DNA of 64,000 nucleotides from Tanticharoenia sakaeratensis NBRC 103193. Lineage in GTDB: Bacteria; Pseudomonadota; Alphaproteobacteria; Acetobacterales; Acetobacteraceae. Where the stretch lies: the NCBI RefSeq assembly GCF_000963885.1, contig NZ_BALE01000028.1, positions 1 to 64,000 on the forward strand, written 5' to 3'. A program made the translations under genes and the position numbers. Positions 44,979 through 54,776 of this stretch are shown here, piece by piece (the stretch's first letter is position 1; every line of letters starts with the position of its first letter). The notes beneath the pieces were generated by a model that saw only the letters and a list, made by a program, of their open reading frames with translations, was not told where the DNA came from and did not search any database.

Positions 44979-45680
44979 GGAACCTGGTTCTCCATCGGCC
45001 GGAACGTCCAGAGCCTGCAGGCGGAACGCGCCGGGTCAGTTCAAAGCGATCAATCGCCGTCGAACACAAATGGACAGGGGCGCAGGGCTCCTGTTCTCGG
45101 CTTGCTTCGAACGCATCAGGCACGAAGGTCCGGCGGGATCTCGAACTTGGTCGGACACGGTCAACGCAGGCGTCGGCGCCGTTGTTCCCATGAGAATCCT
45201 GCAAGGGGGATGCCCGCTTCGGCCGTCCATGAGGCCTTGGCGGCATGACGGGCGAGCGCCGACTGTCCTGTCCGGTTGCGACAGCCGACACGTGATCAGT
45301 CCGTCGGGCGCCTGCAACCGCTGAGGCTCGATCGAATTTTCTCTTTATCACGCATGAAAGCGTCTGAAGCCGACGATACCAAGGGTGTTCGAGCGCCCGA
45401 CGACGGATCCGCCCCGGCCGTGTGCACGGGAGGTGCGCTCGCCTGAGCGATATGTCCGGCCTGATCGGCCTTTGAATATCTCGCGCCGATTTGCGCGTGT
45501 GAGCGTCGCGTTGGTCGATGTCCGGTACAAATGGAAATCCGATTTCGGACTCTTCTGTTCTCGCGAAGTCGGGCCCGGCGCGGCGGGAACGGCGTTCTGC
45601 TTCAGGGAGCTGGGAAGAAGGTGTTGAGACCGTGTCCGCCTCGATCCGCCTTTCGGCGTAACTGATCGACGTTCGTTGCT
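44979..45680. other. 702 bp without a convincing gene
   Basis: It lies between the starts of the aldehyde dehydrogenase gene and the end of the prepilin peptidase gene. Frames on both strands are short, Arg/Pro-rich and lack ribosome sites. The promoter of the dehydrogenase should be near 44980-45050. No repeat, RNA gene or pseudogene was identified. Confidence 0.4.
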
Positions 45681-46430
45681 TTACGTCGGCCAGAGCAGGC
45701 GCAGCGTCCAGATGGCGAGTGCAAGGGGTGGTCCGAACGGGAGGCGCAGGGTGGCCGCGAAGCGCCGGGTCCGGATCATGGCGGAGAGCGCCATGGCAAG
45801 CCCGATCAGGGCTGCGAGGAGCAGGCACGGCGCGAGCGCGTCCGGCCCGAGCCAGGCGCCGCCGGCCGCGAAGAGCTTGGCGTCTCCGGCACCCAGGCCG
45901 TCGCGTTTGCGGATCCGGCGGTAAAGAAAGGCGGTGAGTGCGAAGGTCAGCCACGCCAGGGCGGCTCCAAGCGCACGCGGCGGAATGGCGGCCGGATCGC
46001 CGCCGGTGGTCAGGGCCGCCTCGGCAAGGCCTGCGAGAATCAGGGGCAAGGTCAGGCTGTCGGGCAGGATCAGGTGACGGATATCGATCCATGCGAGCGC
46101 AAGCAGCGTCCAGCCCAGAATGCAGTCGGCGATCTGCCGAAGCGGGTCGGGATCGCACAGGACCGCACTGGCGGCGATGGCGAGGGCAGCAAGTTCCACA
46201 TGAACGTGGAAGCGGCCGATCGGAGCATGGCAGGCACGGCAGCGTCCGCGCAGGAGGGTGTAGCTCGCCAGCGGGATCAGGTCATACGGCGCGATCGGCT
46301 GACCGCAGGTATCGCAGCGGGAGCGATCCAGCGCCACGGGCCGGTGGTCCGGCAGGCGATTGATCAGCACGCCGGCGAGGCTGCCGGCGAAAGGTCCGGC
46401 GATCAGGAGGCTGATGGCTGTGAGTGTCAT
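45681..46430 (-). CDS. Prepilin peptidase / N-methyltransferase (A24 family)
   Basis: 249 residues, an inner-membrane aspartic protease that cleaves and methylates type IV prepilins and pseudopilins. The N-terminal cytoplasmic loop has the paired cysteines CDTCGQ and CRACHA. The two catalytic aspartates are in WIDIRHLILPD and GLGAGDAKLF. About seven membrane helices are visible. The gspG pseudopilin at 40881-41318 is its likely substrate, although the two genes are about 4 kb apart. Confidence 0.92.
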   Translation of the reverse strand: MTLTAISLLIAGPFAGSLAGVLINRLPDHRPVALDRSRCDTCGQPIAPYDLIPLASYTLLRGRCRACHAPIGRFHVHVELAALAIAASAVLCDPDPLRQIADCILGWTLLALAWIDIRHLILPDSLTLPLILAGLAEAALTTGGDPAAIPPRALGAALAWLTFALTAFLYRRIRKRDGLGAGDAKLFAAGGAWLGPDALAPCLLLAALIGLAMALSAMIRTRRFAATLRLPFGPPLALAIWTLRLLWPT

Positions 46431-46551
46431 GAACGGATGCGCCCGACCGGGCGGGCGATCCGGAACAGGGTCATCCGGCGCGATGCTTCACGCGGCTGGC
46501 GATGTAATCGCCTGAACGCCTGTCGGCCCGCATCAGGCAGGGCGTTCACGC

Positions 46552-48375
46552 TCACGCTGCGGTCGGCTTGAAATCCCGCACGAGCGCCCGCACCCGTGCG
46601 GGATCGGTTTCTGCCAGCGCCTGGCGGGCCAGCCGGTCGCAGGCATCCAGCGTGAGCGACCTCACCATGCGCTTGACGCGCGGTAACGCGGAAGCGCTCA
46701 TCGAGAAGCTGCGCAGGCCCAGCCCGATCAACAGCGCCACCGCACGCGGGTCGGCCGCGATTTCACCGCACACGGACACCGGCCGGTGGATCTGCAGGGC
46801 CGCCGACGCGGCGGACGCGATCAGGCGCAGGACCGCGGGGTGCAGCGGCGCATACAGGCTCGCGACGTCGGCCAGCGCGCGGTCCACGGCAAGCGTGTAC
46901 ATCGTCAGGTCGTTGGTGCCGAGCGCCAGGAAGTCGGCCCGGCGGGCCATGATGTCGGCGGTCAGCGCGGCGGCCGGCGTCTCGATCATGACGCCGAGCG
47001 GCGGCAGCGGATCGGCGATGGTCACACCCCGACGGCGCAGCTTGCGGGCCGTGCGCTCATAGATATCGCGTCCGCGCATGATCTCGTCGGACGACGTGAC
47101 CATCGGCAGCAGGACGCGGACCGGGCCTGTGGCGCCCGCACGCAGGATGGCGGCAAGCTGGGTCTCGAGCAGATGCGGATGGCGCAGCAGCAGGCGCAGG
47201 CCCCGCAGGCCGAGGGCCGGATTGTCGCTGTGGCTCGCCTGTCCGAGGCCAAGGCGGGCCATCTGGTCGTGGCCCTTCTCGCCGCCCCAGTCGAGCACGC
47301 GGATCGTGGTGGACGCGCCGCCCATGGCCTTGATGAAGCGCTTGTAGAGCGCGGCCTGCGCCAGTTCGTCCGGGAAATCGCCCTCGGTTTCGGCGAACAG
47401 GAACTCCGTGCGCAACAGACCGATCCCGGCGGCGCCCGCGCGCTTGAGCTGCGGGAGTTCGGTCGGCAGCTCGACATTGGCGAGAAGCTCGATGTCCTCG
47501 CCGCTGACCAGGCGGGCGGGCAGGCGACGGAGCTTCGTGTCGCTCCGGCGCGCATGGGCGAAGGCCGTCGCCTGATCGTGGGCGCGGGTCAGGGTCGTGG
47601 GCGCGGGCGCCGTGGTGATGCGGCCGATGCCGTCCTCGCCGGCATCCAGCACCAGCGCGTCGCCGTCCCTGACGGCGTCCAGCAGATGCGGCACGCCGAG
47701 CACGGCCGGGATGTCGAGGGCGCGCAGCATGATGGCCGTGTGGTCGGCGCCGCCCCCGTTGCGCGCAACCACGGCGCGGATGCGGGTGGGGTCGATCAGG
47801 GCCACGTCGGCCGGGCGAAGCTGCTCGGCCACGAGAATGCAGCCTTCGGGCAGCGTGGAGAACGCGCGGAACGCAACGCCCGCCAGATTGCGCAGCAGCC
47901 GGCGGCCGATCTCGCGGATTTCGCCGGCCCGCCTGCGGGCGGCTTCCTCGTCCTCGGGGGAGGGCGCATCCGGGGTGGGGCCGCGCGCGGCGTGCGCCAG
48001 TGTCGCGAGGGCTTCGGTTTCGTCGTGGACAGCGGCGTCCGCGGTGATGCACGCGGTCTCGATCCGGGCGCGGATGGCGCGCGTCAGGCGGGACGGCCCG
48101 AGCATGCGCTGATAGACCGCCAACAGCGAGCCGATCTCGACCTGGCCTTCTTCGGGGAGGGTCGCGAGCTTGCGCTGGAGCTTCTCGATCTGGTGCAGGG
48201 CGCGGGCGATGGCCGCGTCCAGCCGCGCGAGTTCCGTCGCGGGATCGGCGGGCGTTGCCGTCCGGTCGATCGCGGGCACCGGGCTTTCCCGCACGACGGC
48301 GGCCGGGCCGGTCGCAATCCCGGGGACGACGGCCTCGCCCGTCAGGGTGCGTTCGCGGGCCAGCGTGTCAGTCAT
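46552..48375 (-). CDS. ptsI: PTS enzyme I (phosphoenolpyruvate-protein phosphotransferase)
   Basis: Enzyme I takes phosphate from PEP to HPr. The 607-residue protein starts at ATG 48375, overlapping the ptsH stop. It has the N-terminal HPr-binding helices, the swivelling His domain with GGADHTAIM (active His), and the C-terminal PEP-binding barrel. The barrel shows GIGLLRTEFLF, LLPMVTSSDE, LGTNDLTMYTLAVDR and PVSVCGEIA. There is no N-terminal GAF domain, so it is not the nitrogen-type PtsP. No sugar-specific EIIBC is nearby. Confidence 0.94.
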   Translation of the reverse strand: MTDTLARERTLTGEAVVPGIATGPAAVVRESPVPAIDRTATPADPATELARLDAAIARALHQIEKLQRKLATLPEEGQVEIGSLLAVYQRMLGPSRLTRAIRARIETACITADAAVHDETEALATLAHAARGPTPDAPSPEDEEAARRRAGEIREIGRRLLRNLAGVAFRAFSTLPEGCILVAEQLRPADVALIDPTRIRAVVARNGGGADHTAIMLRALDIPAVLGVPHLLDAVRDGDALVLDAGEDGIGRITTAPAPTTLTRAHDQATAFAHARRSDTKLRRLPARLVSGEDIELLANVELPTELPQLKRAGAAGIGLLRTEFLFAETEGDFPDELAQAALYKRFIKAMGGASTTIRVLDWGGEKGHDQMARLGLGQASHSDNPALGLRGLRLLLRHPHLLETQLAAILRAGATGPVRVLLPMVTSSDEIMRGRDIYERTARKLRRRGVTIADPLPPLGVMIETPAAALTADIMARRADFLALGTNDLTMYTLAVDRALADVASLYAPLHPAVLRLIASAASAALQIHRPVSVCGEIAADPRAVALLIGLGLRSFSMSASALPRVKRMVRSLTLDACDRLARQALAETDPARVRALVRDFKPTAA

Positions 48376-48664
48376 GTTCGCCGAACCCGTCGGCCAGGAG
48401 GGCGAGCAGGGCCCTGATCGCGTCCCGGGCGTCCGGGCCGCGGGCCTCGAGAGTGATGTCCTCGCCGCAGGCGGCGCCAAGCATCATCAGCCCCATGATC
48501 GAGCAGGCATTCACGCTCTGACCGGCGCGCGCGACATCGATTTCCGACGAGAAGCGCTCCGCGGTGGAGACGAATTTGGCCGCCGCCCGCGCATGGAGGC
48601 CGAGACGGTTGACGATGCGCGCGTGCGCACGCTCGATCTGAGGGTCTGTCGTCTCTTCGGACAT
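48368..48664 (-). CDS. ptsH: HPr phosphocarrier protein
   Basis: 98 residues. The active His lies in RLGLHARAAAKF, and the regulatory Ser in VNACSIMGLMML, which HprK can phosphorylate. A short N-terminal extension precedes the HPr fold. HPr passes phosphate from EI to the mannose-type EIIA encoded upstream. The gene overlaps ptsI by eight bases. Confidence 0.93.
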   Translation of the reverse strand: MSEETTDPQIERAHARIVNRLGLHARAAAKFVSTAERFSSEIDVARAGQSVNACSIMGLMMLGAACGEDITLEARGPDARDAIRALLALLADGFGEHD

Positions 48665-48672
48665 GATGCGGC

Positions 48673-49149
48673 TCAGCAGCAGCCCTGATCGGAGTGCGGG
48701 GGTGATGCTGCACGGAGCATGTGCTCGCGATAGGGGCGCGCGCCTGCGAGGCAGGATTCGGGCACGTCGCAGGCGGCATGGAGATATTTGCGCCCGGCGG
48801 CGATCGCGCGGTCGATGCAGTCGGCAAAGCCGCAGAGCGGACGTGCCTTGGCGAGCTTGACCAGCATCGGCACGTTCACACCCGAGAGCACCTCGACATG
48901 CGTGCCGTCGCGGAAGGACAGCGCGAGATTGGCGGGCGTGCTGCCGAACATGTCGGTCAGCAGGAGCGCGCCGTCGCCCGTGTCCACCTCGCCCAGCGCC
49001 TGCGCCAGATCGGCATGGCGTCGTTCGGGGTCGTCGGTTGCATCGATGGAGACGCAGGCAAGCTGCGTCTGGGGGCCGACCACGTGCTCGGCGGCGTCAC
49101 GCAGGGCGTTTCCGAGCGGGCCATGGGTGACGAGGACGAGACCGATCAT
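48673..49149 (-). CDS. PTS mannose-family EIIA domain protein
   Basis: 158 residues from ATG 49149, overlapping the rapZ stop (ATGA). The single IIA-Man domain has the phospho-His in LVTHGPLGNAL and the downstream LLTDMFGSTPANLAL loop. In alphaproteobacteria this EIIA ends a permease-less, regulatory phosphorelay. The C-terminal 25 residues (after CDVPESCLAG) extend beyond the usual domain and are Cys-containing. Confidence 0.92.
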   Translation of the reverse strand: MIGLVLVTHGPLGNALRDAAEHVVGPQTQLACVSIDATDDPERRHADLAQALGEVDTGDGALLLTDMFGSTPANLALSFRDGTHVEVLSGVNVPMLVKLAKARPLCGFADCIDRAIAAGRKYLHAACDVPESCLAGARPYREHMLRAASPPHSDQGCC

Positions 49150-50171
49150 GTGGGGCTCGGGGGCAAGGGGGCGGCGGGAACCCTGGAAGATGGCGTGTTC
49201 CCGGGCGCGCGCCAAGCCTTGCCCGGATCATGGCGTGTTTCGATGCCGAGTTCGCGGTGCAGCACGACGACCGGCCAGCCGGCGAGCGCCGTGCTGCAGG
49301 CGGGTTTTTCAGTAATTTCCTGGGCCAGCGCCTCGACCAGCGTCACGGAACGGTGCTTGCCGCCGGAGCATCCGATTGCAACGGTTGCGTATTTCTTACC
49401 CTCCGCGACGAAGCGCGGCAGCACGAGGGCCAGGGTCTGGCGGATCAGGTCGAGGAAGCGCGCATAGTCCGGATCGGCCGCGACATAGGCCTTCACGGGC
49501 GCGTCCAGTCCGGTCAGGGGCTGCAGGGCCGGATCGTAGTGCGGATTGCGCAGGAACCGGGCGTCGAACACCAGGTCCGCCTCGCGCGGGAGGCCCGCCG
49601 GATAGGCGAAGGACATCAGTGTCAGGGCCAGACCTTCACCCGGATCGTCGGCCAGGGGGCCGAAATGGGTCTCGATCATGCGGCGCAGCGCGGGCGGCGG
49701 CAGGTCAGACGTATCGACCAGCAGGTCGGCGCTGGCGCGCAAGGGGGCGAGCAGGGCTGTTTCCTGCTCGATGCCCTGGGAAATGGCGCCGGAGGCCGCA
49801 AGCGGATGGCGTCTGCGTGTCGCTGTGAAGCGTCGCAGCAGGATCGGGGTCTCGGCAGTGGCGAAGATCAGTTCGGCATCGATATCGGGCAGGCTCCGCA
49901 GGCTTGCGAGCGCGCGCAACACGAGGGCCGCCTCGAATCCCCGACTGCGGACATCGACGCCGATGGCAAGCTTGGTGCCTGCGCGCGTGACGAGCGCATC
50001 GAGCATGCCGATCGGGGGGTTGTCCACGACCTCATGGCCGAGATCCTCGAGGATCCGGAGAATGGAGGACTTGCCGGCCCCGGACAGTCCCGTGACGAGC
50101 AGCACCCGGCGCGTGGCGACGGGGGGCGGAGCGTTCGGCGGCAGTTCGGGCGGGGTCGGGGAGGACGCCAT
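49146..50171 (-). CDS. rapZ: RNase adapter RapZ
   Basis: 341 residues. The N-terminal P-loop is TGLSGAGKSS; the C-terminal domain has VAIGCSGGKHRSV and VLHRELG, conserved in RapZ/YvcJ. In enterobacteria RapZ guides RNase E to small RNAs controlling glucosamine-6-phosphate synthase; whether that holds here is unknown. The Pro-rich first 20 residues are an extension. It lies between hprK and the EIIA gene, the usual alphaproteobacterial order. Confidence 0.93.
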   Translation of the reverse strand: MASSPTPPELPPNAPPPVATRRVLLVTGLSGAGKSSILRILEDLGHEVVDNPPIGMLDALVTRAGTKLAIGVDVRSRGFEAALVLRALASLRSLPDIDAELIFATAETPILLRRFTATRRRHPLAASGAISQGIEQETALLAPLRASADLLVDTSDLPPPALRRMIETHFGPLADDPGEGLALTLMSFAYPAGLPREADLVFDARFLRNPHYDPALQPLTGLDAPVKAYVAADPDYARFLDLIRQTLALVLPRFVAEGKKYATVAIGCSGGKHRSVTLVEALAQEITEKPACSTALAGWPVVVLHRELGIETRHDPGKAWRAPGNTPSSRVPAAPLPPSPT

Positions 50172-50206
50172 GCGCGCATCCTAGCGCATCACGACGGCGG
50201 TTGAAA

Positions 50207-50656
50207 TCACGTGGGTGTCGTATGCAGTCGCAGGATGCCGATGGCGCAGTCGAGTGCGGTCAGGGTTCGCTCGACGGCGGCGGGATCATCGGGATCGAGG
50301 ACGAGGACGGGCGCACCTGTCCGCTTATCCCGACAGGGTTCGGGCAGGCGTTCCGGCGCCCGGTCGAGATCAATCACAAGGCGGACCGGCGCAGGGGATG
50401 CATGCCTGTATTCGACGAGACCGAGGCCGCGCACTTCCAGCAGCGCATGACCCAGGCGCGTCCCGGGTGGTTGCGGCGGCGTGTGGGCTTCGACAGGTCC
50501 GCCCGCAAGGAGAACACGATCATCGGCGAGCAGCGCGCAGCCCGCATGCATCAGACGCAGGGCCAGACGCGACTTGCCGCGACCGGGACGCCCCGTGATC
50601 AGGATGGCGACGCCGTCCCGGACGACGCAGGTCGCATGGATCGTATCAGGCATCAT
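50207..50656 (-). CDS. hprK: HPr kinase/phosphorylase, short form
   Basis: 149 residues, matching the short alphaproteobacterial HprK that has only the C-terminal kinase domain. The P-loop is ITGRPGRGKSRLALRL, and the expected downstream regions LLADDRVLL and EVRGLGLVEYR follow. It phosphorylates or dephosphorylates the Ser of HPr and so links the phosphorelay to metabolic state. Start ATG 50656 or 50653. Confidence 0.88.
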   Translation of the reverse strand: MMPDTIHATCVVRDGVAILITGRPGRGKSRLALRLMHAGCALLADDRVLLAGGPVEAHTPPQPPGTRLGHALLEVRGLGLVEYRHASPAPVRLVIDLDRAPERLPEPCRDKRTGAPVLVLDPDDPAAVERTLTALDCAIGILRLHTTPT

Positions 50657-50853
50657 GGCGGCGGACTCCGGCTCGCAACATGGCCTGCCCGACAGGGCAG
50701 GACAACAGGAGAGGCGGCCGGATGTCGCGTCGCCGTCGACGGAAGCGGGGTTGCGGACAGGTGAATCTCGAAGGTCAGGTGCGCGCGGCGGGTGGGCGTG
50801 CGGGTCGATCGGGCGTATGATGGCGGAACGATCCGGAAGGGAGGTCTCTCGTC

Positions 50854-51168
50854 ATGTCCATGAACGGAGGAGCCGCATTCGCGGGAATTGCGGGACTGGA
50901 TGACGAGGGCGCGGTGCCGGCCCGGTTCTCCGATGAGTGTCTGGCCGCCCTTGCGGCGGCGAACGCGCTTCTCGCCGCAAGCGGCCTGTCCCTGCACGAT
51001 GCCCGTCACATTGCCTGCGTGGTCCGGGATGCGGACGCATTCGCCCGATGCCAGACCCTTGTCAGCGAGGCGCTGGGACCGGCGCGCCCGTCCGTCACGC
51101 TGCGCGTGGTCCATCGTTTCGAGCGCGCCGAGCAGCGGATCGCGCTGGGAGTGGCGGCGGTTCTGTAG
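50854..51168 (+). CDS. RidA/YjgF-like small protein
   Basis: 104 residues from ATG 50854 with GGGAGG upstream. The central LSLHDARHIACVVRDADAF and the EALGPARPSVTLRVVHRF stretch resemble the RidA fold, which handles reactive enamine/imine products. The N-terminal part is short for the family and the usual catalytic Arg context is not clear, so the match is only moderate. It is the only plus-strand gene inside the otherwise minus-strand chvI-chvG-hprK-PTS block. Confidence 0.6.
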   Translation: MSMNGGAAFAGIAGLDDEGAVPARFSDECLAALAAANALLAASGLSLHDARHIACVVRDADAFARCQTLVSEALGPARPSVTLRVVHRFERAEQRIALGVAAVL

Positions 51169-51236
51169 ATCGTTGGCTGTCCGCGCATCATCGGGACAGG
51201 CGCGGTATCGCGTGCCCGGTGTTGCGCGCAGCGGGA

Positions 51237-53198
51237 TCAGCGCCCTGTCGGAACGGCTCGTGGTAGGCGCACGACGAACCGTGCGCCCACGATCTGGCCG
51301 GAGGGCGAGATCAGGTTCTCCGCATGCAGCGTGCCCCGCAGCGCCTCGATGATCTGGCGGCTGATGGCGAGGCCGAGGCCGGAATGCTGGCCGAATTTCT
51401 CCGAGTTGGGCCGCTCGGAATAGAAGCGGTCGAAGATGGTCTCGAGCTTGCCTTCCGGAATGCCCGGCCCCTGATCGGCCACGCTGATTTCAACGAAGGC
51501 GCCTGCGGCCTGGGCCGTGAGCGTGATGAGGCCGTCCGGTGGGGAAAACGAGATCGCGTTGCCGATCAGGTTGCGCAGGACCTGAACGAGACGGTCTTCC
51601 ACGGCCCAGGCGCACAGGCTCTGGTCCGGCTCGGGCGTGGCCGCCAGACGCAGGATCGCGTCGTGCGGGCCGCGCGTCGTCTGGTGGATGTCCACCAGGA
51701 TGGCGAGCAGGCCGGTCACGGCGATCGGCTCGGCGCGCGTGCGCGAGAGCTCGGCATCCACGCGGGATGCGTCGGAAATGTCGGTGATCAGGCGGTCGAG
51801 ACGGCGCACGTCGTTGTTGATGATGCCGAGCAGCCGTTCCCGGCGCTCGGTGTTCTCGATCCGCGGCAGCGTCTCGATCGCCGAGCGGATCGAGGACAGC
51901 GGATTCTTGATCTCGTGGCTGACGTCGGCGGCGAAGCGTTCGTTCGCGTCCATCCGGGCCCAGAGGGCGAGGGCGCTGGCCCGCAGGGACCGGGCAAGCT
52001 CGCCGATCTCGTCGCGTCGGGCGAGGAGGGTTTCGGGCACCGTATCCGCGCGTCCCGCCCCGTCGCGGATATCGTGCGTCGAGATGGCGAGACGCAGGAG
52101 CGGCCGCGCGATGGTGAGCGAGAGATACCATGACAGGAACACGGTGACGGCCAGCGCCACGAGGAACAGCGACAGGATGGACGAGCGTACCGCGAACAAG
52201 GAGCGGTCCACCTCGGCGGCCTGACGGGTGAGCTGGATGATGCCGATCGTCTCGCCGTCATGGATGACGGGTTCGGTCACGGTCACGACGAGCTGGTGCT
52301 GGCGGGTCCGCCGGATGTAGGGCGGCATTTCGGCGGGCGGCCCCGACGAGCCGGTCGCCCGCGGGCCGGGCGCCTCGTCGGGTGTATCGAGTGTCACGAT
52401 GCCGGTCCGCGATGACAGCGGCAGGAGCGAGAGCAGCCAGTCGTAGGTCGTCTCCAGCGCATTGTCGTGGGGCGGCGACCATGCGGAGGGTTCCGGATCG
52501 TGCCGGGGTGCTGCTGCAGGGGGCGCGGGCGTGTCCGTGGCGCGATGCCGGTGTGACCGGTGCGCCCCACGCTCCGGCAGGGTCTGTATGGCTGCCGCGT
52601 CTGCCCGGCTGTCGGCGATCACGCGTCCGTCGGGACCGTAAAGGATGGCCCGGGCGTCCGGGCTGGGTTCGGTCAGCCGCACCAGAAGGGGGCGTGCAAG
52701 AGCCGGATCGATGTCGAAGCCGATATCGTCGAGATGCGGGGCGGTCCGTGTGATGGTCCGTGTGACGGCGTTTTCGCCCAGGGCACCTGCATAGATGTGG
52801 GCCTGTTCGCGCAACGCGCCGACGCGGCTTTCGAGCAGGCTGTTCTGGAAGTCGTTGAGGAAGAGAAGCGTGACCGCAAGGATGGCCAGCGGCAGCGCGT
52901 TGACCAGCAGGATGCGCCGCATCAGGGGCGAGACGAGGCGGGCACCCTGATGGGTCCTGCGGGCGCGACCACGAATGCGGCGCAGGCGGCGTTCGGTGGC
53001 GATCAGGAAGGACGTCAGCGCCCGGCGCGGTGCCGTGGAGCGGGCGGCGAGCGGTTCGCGCGGCGCGGGCCCGTAAGGATCGTCGTATGGGTCCGGGCGC
53101 TGTCGGCCCGCGGGATCCGGCTGGATTGGCGGCGGTCGGTGGGTGCGGTGGGCGCCGGAAGGCATGAGGCCGAGGCGGCGGAGCGCGGAGCGGATCAT
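51237..53198 (-). CDS. chvG: ChvG-type sensor histidine kinase
   Basis: 653 residues. A long Pro/Arg-rich cytoplasmic N-terminus (about 90 residues) is followed by a first membrane helix near 92-113, a large periplasmic domain, a second helix near 340-360, a HAMP linker, the phospho-His in VSHEIKNPLSSI, and HATPase motifs GNAISFSPPDG, DQGPGIPEG and SGLGLAISRQ. ChvG/ExoS kinases sense acid or envelope stress and host contact. It follows chvI on the same strand. Confidence 0.92.
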   Translation of the reverse strand: MIRSALRRLGLMPSGAHRTHRPPPIQPDPAGRQRPDPYDDPYGPAPREPLAARSTAPRRALTSFLIATERRLRRIRGRARRTHQGARLVSPLMRRILLVNALPLAILAVTLLFLNDFQNSLLESRVGALREQAHIYAGALGENAVTRTITRTAPHLDDIGFDIDPALARPLLVRLTEPSPDARAILYGPDGRVIADSRADAAAIQTLPERGAHRSHRHRATDTPAPPAAAPRHDPEPSAWSPPHDNALETTYDWLLSLLPLSSRTGIVTLDTPDEAPGPRATGSSGPPAEMPPYIRRTRQHQLVVTVTEPVIHDGETIGIIQLTRQAAEVDRSLFAVRSSILSLFLVALAVTVFLSWYLSLTIARPLLRLAISTHDIRDGAGRADTVPETLLARRDEIGELARSLRASALALWARMDANERFAADVSHEIKNPLSSIRSAIETLPRIENTERRERLLGIINNDVRRLDRLITDISDASRVDAELSRTRAEPIAVTGLLAILVDIHQTTRGPHDAILRLAATPEPDQSLCAWAVEDRLVQVLRNLIGNAISFSPPDGLITLTAQAAGAFVEISVADQGPGIPEGKLETIFDRFYSERPNSEKFGQHSGLGLAISRQIIEALRGTLHAENLISPSGQIVGARFVVRLPRAVPTGR

Positions 53199-53249
53199 GC
53201 GCGCGGTCGAGCCCTTGTACGGAGAGCAAGACGTCGGTCAGGTCTCGCG

Positions 53250-53963
53250 TCAGTCTTCCTTGTAGCGATAGCCAATGCCGTAGAGCGTCTCGATCTGGTT
53301 GAAGTTGTCGTCGACCTGCCGGAATTTCTTGCGCACGCGCTTGATGTGGCTGTCGATCGTGCGGTCATCCACATAGATGTTCTCGCCGTACGCCGCATCG
53401 ATCAGCTGGTCGCGGGACTTGACCATGCCGGGCCGGGTGGCGAGCGCCTTGACTAGCAGGAACTCCGTCACAGTCAGGGGTATGTCCTGTCCGTTCCAGA
53501 GGCACTGGTGGCGCGTCTCGTCCAGGGAGAGCTGGCCGCGCGTGATCGCGGCCCCCGCCGGTGCGAGGCCGTTGGCCTCGTTGCGGGAGACGTCCTGACG
53601 ACGGAGCAGGGCGCGGATGCGTTCGAGGAGGAGGCGCTGGGAGAACGGCTTGGTGATGTAGTCGTCGGCGCCCAGACGCAGGCCCATGAGCTGGTCGAGT
53701 TCCTCGTCCTTCGACGACAGGAAGATCACCGGCAGGCCCGAGCGCGCGCGCAGGCGCTGCAGCAGTTCCATCCCGTCCATGCGCGGCATCTTGATGTCCA
53801 GCACCGCGAGGCTGACGGGGCGCGCGGTAATGCCCTGCAGCGCCGCTTCTCCGTCGGTATAGGTGTGGACGATGAACCCTTCGGCTTCGAGCGACATCTG
53901 CACGGAGGCAAGGATGTTGCGATCGTCGTCGACGAGGGCGATCGTGTGTCTGGTCGTCTCCAT
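53250..53963 (-). CDS. chvI: ChvI-type OmpR-family response regulator
   Basis: 237 residues. The receiver begins [10 protein letters not shown], with the phospho-Asp in [13 protein letters not shown] and the switch Lys in DYITKPFSQ. The winged helix has [27 protein letters not shown] in order (about residues 190-220). It controls envelope, exopolysaccharide and acid-response genes in rhizobia and agrobacteria. It is divergent from grpE. Confidence 0.94.
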   Translation of the reverse strand: METTRHTIALVDDDRNILASVQMSLEAEGFIVHTYTDGEAALQGITARPVSLAVLDIKMPRMDGMELLQRLRARSGLPVIFLSSKDEELDQLMGLRLGADDYITKPFSQRLLLERIRALLRRQDVSRNEANGLAPAGAAITRGQLSLDETRHQCLWNGQDIPLTVTEFLLVKALATRPGMVKSRDQLIDAAYGENIYVDDRTIDSHIKRVRKKFRQVDDNFNQIETLYGIGYRYKED

Positions 53964-54130
53964 GAGGGCTTTCGGTCTCGCGTGCCGGATGAAAGTGGCA
54001 GACAGGTTGGCAATGAAAGGGTTGGCAATGGCCGATCGGTGGCCACCTATAGACCAGCGTGGGACGAGAGGCTATCGCGAGGCGGCGTTAGGCTTTCGTT
54101 CATCGATTGCTGTCATAGTCAGGGACGACC

Positions 54131-54760
54131 ATGAATCACGAGACTGAAACCCCGATCGAGCCCGCGGCGGAGACGCAGGTCGAAACTCCGGCGTCAGCTG
54201 CGGGGGCCGATTCCAGCGAAGCCACGATGCAGGCCGCGACCGCGCGGATCCAGGCGCTCGAGGAAGAGCTGGCCGAGATGCGCGACCGCTGGATGCGTTC
54301 CGAGGCCGAGATGCAGAACCTGCGCGCGCGCACCAAGCGCGACGTGGAGGATGCGCGTCAGTATGCGGTGCAGAAATTCGCGCGCGACGTCGTGGAAGCA
54401 GCCGAGAACATGAAGCGCGGCATTTCCTCGCTTCCAGCCCAGGTCGAGGGCGAGGACGGGCTGATCTCGAAGCTGCGGGACGGATTCCACAGCATCGAGC
54501 GGTCCTTCGTCGGCGTGCTCGAGCGCCATGGCATCGTGGGCCATGACCCCGAGGGTGCCCCGTTCGATGCGAACCTCCATCAGGCGATGGCGGAACAGCC
54601 GAGCGACGCCCATGCGCCGGGGACGGTGATGCAGGCCTGGACACCGGCCTGGACGCTGCACGGGCGTCTGCTCAAGCCCGCCATGGTCGTCGTCGCGAAG
54701 GCGCCGGCGGAAGGTGGTGCGGCTGCGGGTGCATCCCCGAAGCTCGACCAGCAGGCCTGA
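54131..54760 (+). CDS. grpE: GrpE nucleotide exchange factor
   Basis: 209 residues. An acidic disordered N-terminus leads into the long coiled-coil (IQALEEELAEMRDRWMRSEA) and the C-terminal beta domain with NLHQAMAEQPSDAH and GTVMQAWTPAWTLHGRLLKPA. GrpE releases ADP from DnaK and acts as its thermosensor. The gene is followed after 144 bp by dnaK with its own promoter candidate. Confidence 0.95.
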   Translation: MNHETETPIEPAAETQVETPASAAGADSSEATMQAATARIQALEEELAEMRDRWMRSEAEMQNLRARTKRDVEDARQYAVQKFARDVVEAAENMKRGISSLPAQVEGEDGLISKLRDGFHSIERSFVGVLERHGIVGHDPEGAPFDANLHQAMAEQPSDAHAPGTVMQAWTPAWTLHGRLLKPAMVVVAKAPAEGGAAAGASPKLDQQA

Positions 54761-54776
54761 TGATGCGGGGCGTGGG

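Noticed and set aside
46786-48417. 543-codon plus-strand frame opposite ptsI
   Set aside because: Arg/Gly/Asp-rich antisense shadow of a confidently identified enzyme I gene.
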